From assembly GCF_048544455.1 (NCBI RefSeq), contig NC_133534.1:34348217-34412216 (forward strand): DNA of 64,000 nt, in the 5' to 3' direction. How positions within the stretch are numbered: the stretch's first letter is position 1; each line of letters begins with the position of its first letter. The stretch comes from Silene latifolia (lineage: Eukaryota > Streptophyta > Magnoliopsida > Caryophyllales > Caryophyllaceae). The translations under genes and the position numbers were made by a program. The notes under the pieces were generated by a model. It did not search any database and had not been told where the DNA came from. It saw only the letters and a list, made by a program, of their open reading frames with translations. Positions 11,272 to 20,459 of the stretch are shown piece after piece.

Positions 11272-11422
11272 TACTCGACAGAGTACCTCATACTCGGCCG
11301 AGTAGCTGCAGGTGTGACAGGGTTGGAGTGTTCTAATCTCAGGGCTACTCGATCGAGTAGCCAAGTCACTCGATCGAGTAGCGGGCACTCGATCGAGTAC
11401 CCTATATACTCGATCGAGTAGC
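11272..11422. repeat. palindrome array downstream of the ORF
   Basis: TACTCGACAGAGTA and TACTCGGCCGAGTA, then four perfect T/CACTCGATCGAGTA units. Together with 8270-8455 it brackets the only ORF of the element. Confidence 0.9.
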
Positions 11423-12416
11423 ACTGATACAAGAACTTTTCATAAAATTAAAATTGTTTAATGGTTATATAATTACATGTTTGGTGTTTAACATGGTTAT
11501 TGATGATTAGTAACACGTTTGAACCGTTAATTTCATATGTTGGAGGTCGTGTTTGGATTTTAGATGCGTACTTGTAACGAATAGTGAGGTAGTAAGTGTT
11601 TCTTATTGCATTCATTTTACATCCGTAATGTCTACTAGTTATATTTCACCGGAAGTGTGTCCTTCCATATATACAAACACAAATGATATATACATGCATT
11701 CTTGAGGGAGGCTAGTTATTCGAATATGGTTGCCTATGTTTTATGGTTTAATGGTTGTCTAAGTAATGAGTAATGTCAATAATGAATAAAAGGGGTTGGA
11801 TATATGTCATGATGCAAGTAGTAGGTAACATGTGTAGTGATTTGGTGGTGAACTTCGGGGACGAAGTTCCTTTTAGAGGGGAAGAGTAATGTCGCAAAAT
11901 AAAAAGGCCGATATTGCAATTATTTTGTTGTTTGTTTATAAGGTTTTCTATTACTTTGGTTACATTTCTTGCATGAAGTTATAATTGTCTGCACTTGTTC
12001 GTTGGGTAATTTGTGTGTTGAAGTAAAAGTTGATAGCGTGCTTTAAAAGACGGTCATAAAAGACAAGTTATGATGCCATGTGTTGGAATAGAATCGTATC
12101 TTTGGAGAACATAGTGGTGTTAATGTGATTTATTTCGTGTTGATGGTTGTTGTTAATGAAAGTGTAATCTCGTAATGTGTTGGGTAATCGTTGGTTATGT
12201 TGGCTCGTGTTGTGCGGTTGGTATTCCAAGTGGTAACTTGTAGAGGTCGATCTATATGGAGCATTAGACAGTTGATGATGATGACATGGGGGATGGTATT
12301 TCCAGGGAGTAGTGACCTATGTCGAAAGAGTAGTGATGTCGTTTTGTCCCGTGTCTTGTGCTTTGAGATAGGTGAGTTGAACTTCGGGGACGAAGTTCTT
12401 TTTAAGAGGGGAAGAC
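11423..12416 (+). other. 3' non-coding internal region with duplicated purine-tract module
   Basis: No coding sequence. The hairpin-forming GAACTTCGGGGACGAAGTTC followed by a purine tract occurs twice: at 11850-11886, followed by non-LTR sequence, and at 12378-12416, directly at the 3' LTR. Only the second is the working polypurine tract by position. Confidence 0.65.
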
Positions 12417-13763
12417 TGTAATACCCGCCCTTTTAGAGACCCGTTGACCAGCGGTGACTGACCTTGGGAGCGGTAATAGTCCTTAGAAGTGCGTACCAAA
12501 GTTATCATGTGCCTTGAGTTAGGGGTGTACTCGATAGAGTATAGGCTACTCGATCGAGTTGCTTAGATACTCGATCGAGTAGGGGCCACTCGATCGAGTA
12601 GGGGCCACTCGATCGAGTAGGTGGGCCACTCGATCGAGTAACGGGTTTTCAGCGAGGGTTTATAATCGTGTTTTGTTAAATCCGCAAATCATTTCCGCCT
12701 CATTCCTTCAGATCCTTAGGTCGCCTCCTTCCCTTCCCTTCACCATATAACCTCCATGGAAGCCCTTGAAGGTCCTTGTGCCTTAGGAGAGCATAGCTGG
12801 AGTCGGGTAGCGGTCCTTTGCCAGGTTTCTTCTTGTAGGTATGTCGTCATCATCATCCGTATCCTTGTCTTTGCAGTTAGGGTTTGCTTGGTAGTGATAG
12901 ATGGTTGTGTTGTGTATATAGGTGTTGCTTGATTGCTGGATATTGCGTGTGTGGATATGGAATGGTTGCAGTTGCTTAAAGGTAGGTTCGCCTACTCAGT
13001 CTCTGTGGATGGTCTAGTGTGTCGGTTGTTGTGTCGTGGTTGTTGTGTTGTTGTAGTGTTTGTGTGGCAGCGTATATGCGGTAATTGGTTGGTGTGTACA
13101 GTTTGTTGGTTGTTGTTGTATTGCAGCTGTCTGTGATTGTTTGTCTCTGGTTCTCGAGGTGCGTCCTCGGCTGAGTGGAGTCACTTGCGGGAGTGGCTTC
13201 ACGCCCTAGTTTCGCCCTCTGTGGAACCCGCCACGGGAGGGGATGTGCACATTAATGGGATAGGGTTATCGCTCGGTATGATGAGCGGGGATTTGGTGGG
13301 TATGGTTGCGGTCCCCCACTGGCAGGGCTGGTCCAGTGGACAGTCGGTGATGGGGATTGATTGGAGTGGGTGTGAATGTGTGTGACTGGTTGTGTGTAAT
13401 GAGTTGATAATTATTGTTAGTCCATGTTGAGTCTTGCCTCGGTTACTAACCTTGTGTGGTTGTCTTGTTTGTTTATGTGTCTGTCGTGATCCCTTATGGT
13501 GAGCAGTCAGTCTTAGCAGGTGTTGATATCGTTGATAGCTGGAGTCCTAGCGGGGATGAGTCCTCACGAGTTTTGATAGGGATAGTGCGTAGCTGACGAG
13601 TTGTACCTTTATTTTGTTAAGTTGGTTGTAATGCTTGTAATATAACTATAATTGTTCGTTTATCGACTTTTGATGATTACTTACCTCGGACAACCGGGAT
13701 GGTAACACCCTTATATGCTAAGGAAGGCCTAGTTAAGGCTCCTCATAATATGGGGGTGTTACA
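12417..13763 (+). repeat. 3' LTR of the LARD-like element
   Basis: 1,347 bp, TGTAATACCC...GGTGTTACA, uninterrupted. It holds six palindrome units against five in the 5' LTR. It gives the empty-site sequence for the hAT insertion at 13292-13305 and is followed by the AATAC duplication. Confidence 0.95.
12529..12641. repeat. palindrome array (3' LTR)
   Basis: Six units of the 14-bp palindrome; the extra 21-bp unit relative to the 5' LTR ends at about 12640. One unit has a single change (GATCGAGTT). Confidence 0.95.
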
Positions 13764-14941
13764 AATACACAGGACAATATTTGTCAAGAAGGGTCATCCA
13801 TCCTTGTGCCGAAATATCGTCTTTAAAAAATTTAAAAGCGGGTGAAGTGTCATACCAGGATATCTTGTACCGTCTCCCACTATGAAAGCTACAATTAAGC
13901 AAACCAACACATGCCTTGAGAGTGTCCTCGAGTAAATCAAGCGAATTGAGATAATCAAGAGCTTGATTTTTGTATGCATCCGAATAGGAGGTCATAACGA
14001 GGTCCATGCAAGCGTTTGGAGCGACCTTTGTTTCGACATCACCTTCAACCTCATCGTCTTCCATGGTGAAGGATTTATCGACCACCACATTTCTGCTCCT
14101 CCTTGGATATTTGGTCCGAGAGGATGTTTTGGAGGGTGTGGTGCCCTTTCTTTTCCTTGTAGCAATGGTAAAAATGGAAGAATCATCACCAAAGAGCTCG
14201 ATGAGCTTTGCCTTAGTGGTGGTCATGGAGAACAATGGGTGAATCCCATTATCAAACACCTCACATTCATTGTTGGTGACCCCATCATTCGGACCAGAAG
14301 CTTCATTTTGGACCATTTTCTCTACTTCCTCGGACACTCATATTTCTCCCTCATTCTGTTTTTCCTTACTTTCTTTTCCTCTCTCTTTTTCATTTTTCTC
14401 TGTTTTGTTCACTTAAATCATCATTATCGTTTTGGTCTTTTTCTTTGTCACTCACATCAACACTCTCATCTTTCTCTTTTTCTTGTTCACTCACGTCAAC
14501 ATTCTCATTTTTCTCTTTTTCCTTTTTCGCTTCTCACATCATTATTTTCCACTTCATTTGTATCAACACTTTTCTCCCTATCTTCAGCAACTTCTTCGTT
14601 CTCTTTCTCTCCTGCCTTTTTAGTGGTTTCATCATCTCCGGAGTCAAGATCAACACCTGAATCCAACATCAGAGATAGAGGAGGTTTCTTTATAAGACCA
14701 CCACGACAACCTCTTCCTCTGCCTCATCCTCGAAGTGGGGCGGATTATTTTATGCGCTTGAGAGCAGATGGTTTCGGTATTGTTTTAGAAGGGGATTTTT
14801 CAGAGGGTAATGGACCTCTGGTATCAGCGGGTGCAACGGAAGTGGGGGGGAGGACGCCATTTTCTTTTGGGCAATTATTTTTTGATCAAATGAATATCTG
14901 AGTCTTTGAACTTCTCGGCTAAAACACTTTTTAGGAGGCAT
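13764..14941 (-). pseudogene. N-terminal part of the broken retroelement ORF
   Basis: Minus-strand frame beginning near 14941 (MPPKKCFSREVQR...), passing through a Lys/Glu/Ser-rich low-complexity region (14340-14640, pyrimidine-rich on the plus strand) with frame disruptions, then a 192-residue open stretch 14337-13764 (MSEEVEKMVQNEASG..., with FHSGRRYKISWYD near its end). The coding sense continues at 1911 once the 1917-13763 element and one AATAC copy are removed. The layout (basic start, charged linker, helical globular part) is like plant ORF1-type retroelement proteins. Function is not known. Confidence 0.6.
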
Positions 14942-15354
14942 TTTTGACGGTTTTGATGAGGAAGTTGAAGGATGGTTGAAATTTTTGACGGTTTTAATGA
15001 GGATGGTGAATGGGGTTTTAATTTTTTTGAAATTGGAAAAGTGATGAGGTAAAGGGTGTTGGTTATTGTGTGGAGAATTAATGAGTTGGTTGGGTAAAAA
15101 GATGATGTGAGTTAAGGGAGTTGGTTGAGTGTAAGGTGAGAGTGAAGGAAAAGGGCGGCAAAAGTGGGAGGTGAGTGATTGGACAAGACATGTTTATTGG
15201 CTCAATGTAAAAAATAAAGTGCACCAATTGTTTATATTCAGTTGTACAAAAATTTTGCAAAAGGTAAATAAATCTAGTGGCTAGAGTAATGTATATATTT
15301 TCTTTTTAGTCAATCATTTAAGGAAATTAATTTAAAAGCGAATCACATATCACC
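14942..15354. other. no gene seen; flank of the broken ORF
   Basis: AT-rich sequence with two copies of TTTTTGACGGTTTT (14942 and 14983 areas). Probably the upstream non-coding part of the old retroelement. Nothing else recognised. Confidence 0.4.
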
Positions 15355-16145
15355 CTATAAACTAATTTCCCACCGAAATTTTACGAATTGTTCTATTTCC
15401 AACGGTTTTGTAAAAATGTCGGCTATTTGATTTTCCGTTCTACAAAAGCTAAGACAAATATTACCTTTTTCAACTTGATCACGTAAAAAATGATGTCTTA
15501 TATCAATGTGCCTTGTTCTAGAATGTTGTATCGGATTTTTCGAGATATTAATTGCGCTTATATTATCACAAAATATGGGAGTGGTTTCAAAGATAAGACC
15601 GTAATCACGCAATTATTGTCGTACCCAAAGAATTTGGGCACAACAAAGAGCGGCACTTACATACTCACTTTCGGCCATGGATAGAGCAACGGTATTTTGC
15701 TTCTTGGAAGCCCATGAGATGAGACACAGTCCTAGAAATGTAGCAATACCCAATGTGCTTTTTCTATCCAATGAACTACCCGCATAATCCGCATATGAAA
15801 ATCCTACAAGATCAAGATCATAATTACTTGGATACCAAAGATATAATCCTTGAGTTCCAATCAAATACCTAAAAATCCGTTTTAACGGCTTTGAAATGTG
15901 ATTCCTTAGGATTTGATTTGAAACGAGCACATACACTCACACACACTAAATTGTATGTCGGGCCGACTAGCGGTTAAATAAAGCAATGAACCGATCATAC
16001 CTCGATATACCTTTTGACTAACACTCTTACCATTTTCGTCTTTGTCAAGACTAAATTTGGAGATCATTGGTATAGGCATAGGATTCGAGTTAGTCAACCC
16101 AAACTTACTTATCATTTCCTTTAAGTACTTTTGTTGATGAATCAT
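15355..16145 (-). pseudogene. Ty1/copia RT C-terminus and RNase H fragment
   Basis: Three adjacent minus-strand frames: 16145-15906 (YLKEM, then YRGMIGSLLYLTASRPDIQF, the conserved stretch after the copia RT core), 15936-15613 (ADYAGSSLDRKST..., WASKKQNTVALSMAESEYV, the copia RNase H signature) and 15612-15355 (CDNISAINISKNP, HIDIRHHFLRD, IADIFTKPL, the RNase H C-terminus). The order matches the end of a copia polyprotein. The frame changes at 15930 and 15610, with no upstream domains or LTR nearby, so it is a truncated relic. Confidence 0.9.
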
Positions 16146-16891
16146 GGTTCCTTTCTCACTTTGCTTGATTTAAGTACTTATTCCTTACAAACAACTTAAA
16201 CATCAACAAAGTAAACAAAAGCGACTCGATACTTGTAAAACCAGTATCCCTAACCACATGTTACTATCTACAAAAGCCAAACACTAGCACCCATCATGCT
16301 CATACAATATTCAACTTATCAATCATGTATTATCCACATGTTTTTATTCTATAACTTTACGTAAAAACAATAACATAATATACAACATCAAATCCCCTAT
16401 TCACATGTTATTAACATAACAACATTAGACTACTAAAATGTGGAAATGTTGTAAAAAGGTAGCTTGTAATAGCTTGTTTTGTGCTTAATGGAAGTTCTTA
16501 CATTTCACCCAAAAAAAAAAACATAACAACATTATAAAATCACTTACATCATAAAACATGCTTAACCATAAATCATATTATCATGCAACGATTATTCATC
16601 TTTTTTTTTTTCCACCAATTCATCCATCATACTCATCCGACGTATTCATCCAACGTATTCATCCAACATATTCATCCAACCTATTCATCCAACATACGCA
16701 CATGAACAATAGTAAACGCGTAGCGATCCCATGATACCCCATAGTGACCGGTTCAAAGTTGTAGGGCGAATTCGCGATTATAGGACGTCTCCCAAGTCTT
16801 TGCATTAGCTCCTAACAACTTCTACCTGGGTTCATTTTAATTTGACTCCCTAGGTTCATTAGGTTCATTAGTTAAAGATTCCAAAATCGTC
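16146..16891 (-). other. non-coding internal start of a palindrome-family element (reverse)
   Basis: Contains tandem ATTCATCCAAC-type 11-12-bp repeats at about 16615-16690 and AT-rich sequence. From 16720 to 16890 it is recognisably the reverse of the region downstream of the second primer site at 7280. No coding sequence seen. Confidence 0.45.
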
Positions 16892-16903
16892 GCTCTGATA
16901 CCA
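16892..16903 (-). other. primer-binding site (reverse orientation)
   Basis: GCTCTGATACCA, the reverse complement of TGGTATCAGAGC, three bases from the LTR end at 16907. Confidence 0.85.
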
Positions 16904-16906
16904 CTT

Positions 16907-17262
16907 TGCAACACCCCCATACACCAAGGTGCCTTACCAAGATCACCTAATGCATGGAACTGCTACCATCTCGGTTACCCGAGGCAATGTATATCAAAAA
17001 GACCATAAGAGAATGTACTTTATTAAATAAGTTTAAGGCGATACATTTCCAAAACATAAACTGTGCACATAACCTACGACTCAAAACAATGTAAGAACAT
17101 AGCCGCGGACTCAAAATGACCGCCCAAAGAGGTACTCGGTCGAGTACATGACGTACTCGATCGAGTACAGGACACTCGGTCGAGTAACTATACCACTCGG
17201 CCGAGTTCTCGACTCCAGAAGCTGAACAAAATTATCACAGAAAGATTACTCGGTTGCCACTT
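16907..17262 (-). mobile_element. LTR fragment (3' part), minus orientation
   Basis: Read on the minus strand it ends ...GGGGGTGTTGCA followed by the primer site at 16892. It carries palindrome variants TACTCGGTCGAGTA and TACTCGATCGAGTA (17132-17207). It is truncated at about 17262, where a second LTR end begins. Confidence 0.65.
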
Positions 17263-18416
17263 TGTAACACCTTTACATACCAATGTGCCTTACCAAGGAC
17301 CACCCTAGCATGAGAAGTTGTTACCATCTCGGTTGCCCGAGGCTAGTATATCAAAAGTAACCATTCTAAAACGTTTATTAAAATATAAAGTTAAACGATT
17401 ACACTGTCTCAAAACCAAACCAAAGAAATGTATATGAATCTCAATACAACTGAAACCAAAATAGCTAAACTCGTAACAGCGGAAGCTAGACTCGAAGTGA
17501 TGACATCCCATCTCGTTCCCGTAGCTAAAGACAACCATCACTTGTCACAATCTGCTCACCATCCCCGAATGGATCATCACAGTTTTACAAAACAACGGGG
17601 TCAGTTCACTGCATAATTAAGATAAGCAAAATACAACAATATCAATAACAACTATTTCACAACCATACTCCACTTCCCATCATGTCACATAACTGACTAC
17701 ACACTGTGTAGTCCTGCTAGATTACTGCCGCAACAGATAATCCACACCGCCAGTGCGGGACCGTAGCCTTGCCCACCTAAGCCCCGCTCATCGCAACGAG
17801 CAACAACCCATGTTCCTTAATGTGCACATCCTCTCTTGTAGCGGGATCTACAAGGGGCGAATAAAAGGCATGAAGCCACTCCTGCAAGTGACTCCACTCA
17901 GCCGAGGACGCACCTCACAATCATAGTCAATCCACCACAACTCCAATACTCCAGATCACAATCAACAACAATACTAATCATATCAATTAAATCACAATAA
18001 TCAATCTTAAATCAATTACGCAATCAACTGAGTAGGAAAACCCTACCTTAGCACAGATCACTAGTCAACAAGGAAGCTAGAACTGCTCTTCTACGAATTC
18101 CCCACCTAACAACAATCATACAATCCAATCACAATATGCAAAACATCCTCTTTTCCCAATTTCCAACACTAGGTTAAAACCCTAAAAGACAAACTGACAA
18201 AGCTATAAGATTAGTGACTTACTGACGCAATCGATGCAAGAGAGAAAAGAACAAGGACTCACGAACAATCGACAATATCGGGAGAGATTAGAGATGATTA
18301 GAGTTACTCAGCCGAGTATTCCTGGACAGTAGCCTGACCAGAAACACACGACGCATTACTCGGCCGAGTTAGCCATATTCGGCCGAGTAACAGAACCCAA
18401 AAAACCGTAGTACTAC
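17263..18416 (-). mobile_element. LTR of related family, minus orientation (about 1.15 kb)
   Basis: On the minus strand it runs from TGTAGTACTACGG (18416) to GGTGTTACA (17263). It contains the block also seen at 790-860 and the 'gagtggcttcacgcc' type block (17860-17910) shared with the 1917 LTR. Palindromes here are mostly the TACTCGGCCGAGTA variant (18298-18392). No matching 5-bp flanks were found, so recombination or truncation at an end is likely. Confidence 0.65.
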
Positions 18417-19190
18417 AGTTCTAGTGGGGGAAAATGCCACTATTCGCATTTTTCATGCTCTAGTGACGTTTCAAGGATGCATATGATAGCTCACATGAAG
18501 CGTACAAGCTCGTATGAAGTAAAGGCTAGCTCCAAGAAGCTCAATGATAGTCTACTCCGACTTACTCAAGTATACTCAGCTCACTCTTAGTCGGGGCCAC
18601 TCATTCTTAGTTGAGGTTAGCTGGACAAGCTACTATGAAGTCCACAAGTCCAAGCAACGCGAGAAGGTGCGACTATCCCAAGAGATATGACCAAGGGCCA
18701 TGTACCAAGTCTGTTGTGCACATTCATCCGATCTAAATAACTACCATACCCCCCCCCCCAGTGGATCATTCCCCTTGTTTGTAACCACCCAATATAACCT
18801 CCCTTTACCCATCCTTCTTAGCGCTAATCCTCAAGTGGAACAATTGGTTCCTACCTCCAACCATTGCCGCCATTCCCAAGGGCACGAAGGTCGCAACCCT
18901 TCGTCCCAACCGCCACATTTAGGCGCTTATAAATAGGAGGCATTATGCCTCATTTTCATTCATTCAACCACATTCAAACACACACATATATACTCTTAAG
19001 TGTAATCAAATATTCACACAACCTTCAATATTGTAATCTTTATTTCCGCATTGCAAGCATTGTACAAACTCTTGTAAGTTATCAATGACATTCAATCTTT
19101 CCATTGCACTCTTGTACTTTGTTATTTTCTATTTCGGAGGCCTGACTCGTACCAAGGTTATCGCCTTGGCACAAGTGGCGCACGCTTATT
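18417..19190 (+). mobile_element. probable LTR fragment with TATA box
   Basis: Non-coding. A clear TATAAATAG at 18928-18936 is followed by a leader-like CA-rich stretch and TTGTAATCTTTATTTCC, a layout typical of an LTR U3/R/U5. It holds a C11 run at about 18750. No partner LTR or duplication is visible, so the assignment is tentative. Confidence 0.4.
18928..18936 (+). promoter_or_regulatory. TATA box of LTR-like region
   Basis: TATAAATAG in GC-richer context, about 25-30 bp upstream of a plausible start region. Confidence 0.5.
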
Positions 19191-20118
19191 TCCTACCCCA
19201 AGAAATAAGAACGTGACAATCTGCAGTCATGTCCAAGTTAATATTGATGGAAAATATGGGATTCAATTGTACAATGAGACATAAGGATTTGGCCATGGTG
19301 ACGGGAACATCACATAAGTGACACGGGTAATCCGTCACAAAAGTCAAGATTTGTGTCGTATTATTTGTCACATGTAGGGATGTCAATGGGGAGGGTTTTG
19401 GCGGATCTCACCCCGCACCTGCCTACTTAGGACGAGGGCGGGTAATGATTTGATTGGGGGGTTGGGGGGGGGGGGGTATCAAAAGTGTCATCCGTCGCGG
19501 TTCATGGGACGGGTGTGGGTATCACGTATCTAGTTAAATATATATATAATAACTTTTACATATAAAAAAAATTAATAACTTAAAAAGATAAAGCCTAAAC
19601 TGATGATTCATCAAAACCCATGTATTTGTTCGCCCAAATTATATTAGGCCACTTTGTGGTAACTTATGTGTATAAGTTGTACGAGATTAGTATGTTTTAG
19701 ATTCAAGAAGTACATTTTTGAAAATTGTTTTATTACTGGAAAGGTAATTTGGTGGGTACTCGCAGGGCGGGGGCGGGTTTGAAAAGTTCCACCCGCACGG
19801 GTCGTGGGGCGGGCGTGTGTACGCATTATAGTTCGCGGACGCGGGTGCGGGTGCGGGTTACCCTACCCCGCATCCATCTCGCCCCATTGACATCCCTAAT
19901 CACATATCTTGACTTCTGTTGACCTGGAAGTTGGCTTGTGACGACTATTCCATCACAAAAATTAAGATTTATTTTTTATGTGACGGTCTGTGATGAATTA
20001 CGCGTCACAAATACTTTTCCGTCACAAACCCGTCTCATCTCAACAAAAAAAGTGACAGATTTCTTTCCCGTTACAATTAGTCAGTCCGTCACGAAACCCG
20101 TATTTTTTTATGTAGTGC
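19191..20118. mobile_element. CACTA-type terminal remnant with GTCACAAA repeats
   Basis: The right end ...TTTTTTATGTAGTG (reverse complement CACTACATAAAAAA) matches a CACTA terminus. Inside it are many TCCGTCACAAA / GTGACGG words in both orientations (19320-19370, 19935-20100), as expected of CACTA subterminal arrays. The left CACTA end is not found. It is interrupted by the hAT MITE at 19375-19898. Confidence 0.6.
19375..19898. mobile_element. hAT MITE, 524 bp, nested in the CACTA remnant
   Basis: Terminal inverted repeats TAGGGATGTCAATGGGG and, at the right, CCCCATTGACATCCCTA (19882-19898). Flanking 8-bp duplications GTCACATG (19367-19374) and ATCACATA (19899-19906) match at 6 of 8 bases, both differences being G/A. 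The interior is GC-rich with GGGGCGGG / GCGGGTGCGGG tracts and a G run near 19470. There is no transposase. Confidence 0.85.
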
Positions 20119-20459
20119 TGATTACTTGTGCATGAAAACGAAGAAAGAATGAGGTAATTAATAAGTTAATAGTCAGACTTGTTTAGAAAGTTGTGTACAT
20201 GACTCTTTGGAAACTCCCTAGTAGAAGTAGCAGCTAAATCGACTCTTCTTCTCATTTCATTTCCCATGCATTCTTCATCATTACGTCCGTGATTCCATCA
20301 ATAATACAATTATTTACCTGCCCTTTGAATTATTTTACAGAGTACTCAGTATTTATAGCAGTAAGCGAGTAATTAACATTCTTTTTTATGCTTTGCGGAG
20401 TACAATTTAATTAGCATATATCATAAATTCATAACGAAGACGGTAATCGGTTAAAGAAA
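20119..20459 (+). other. 5' flank / promoter region of the XRN gene
   Basis: About 340 bp between the CACTA remnant and the ATG. AT-rich with CT-rich stretches near 20240-20290. No convincing TATA box or other element was identified. Confidence 0.4.

Larger units (their letters stand above)
1917..13763 (+). mobile_element. complete non-autonomous LTR retrotransposon (LARD-like), with hAT insertion
   Basis: Two near-identical direct LTRs (1917-6925 including a nested hAT; 12417-13763) with TG...CA ends, flanked by AATAC duplications. A primer site matching initiator-Met tRNA (TGGTATCAGAGC) lies three bases after the 5' LTR and a purine tract (AAGAGGGGAAGA) lies at the 3' LTR boundary. The internal region (6926-12416, about 5.5 kb) carries one gag/ORF1-like reading frame (9444-11039) and no protease, RT, RNase H or integrase motifs in any frame, so it must be mobilised in trans. 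By eye the LTRs differ at about 20 positions outside indels over about 1.33 kb, mostly transitions, suggesting a fairly recent insertion. Ty3/gypsy affinity is suggested by the GAACTTCGGGGACGAAGTTC block before the purine tract, but is not proven. Confidence 0.9.

Noticed and set aside
11338..11422. Palindromic repeats with short spacers that could suggest a CRISPR array
   Set aside because: Spacers are too short and variable, units are themselves palindromes inside LTR elements, and the window is clearly plant nuclear DNA.
13963..14901. 312-codon plus-strand frame, Phe/Ser-rich
   Set aside because: It is the antisense of a Lys/Glu-rich low-complexity stretch of the minus-strand ORF; composition is explained by pyrimidine-rich DNA.
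17263..18416. Clean solo LTR call
   Set aside because: No matching 5-bp flanks; kept only as an LTR piece.
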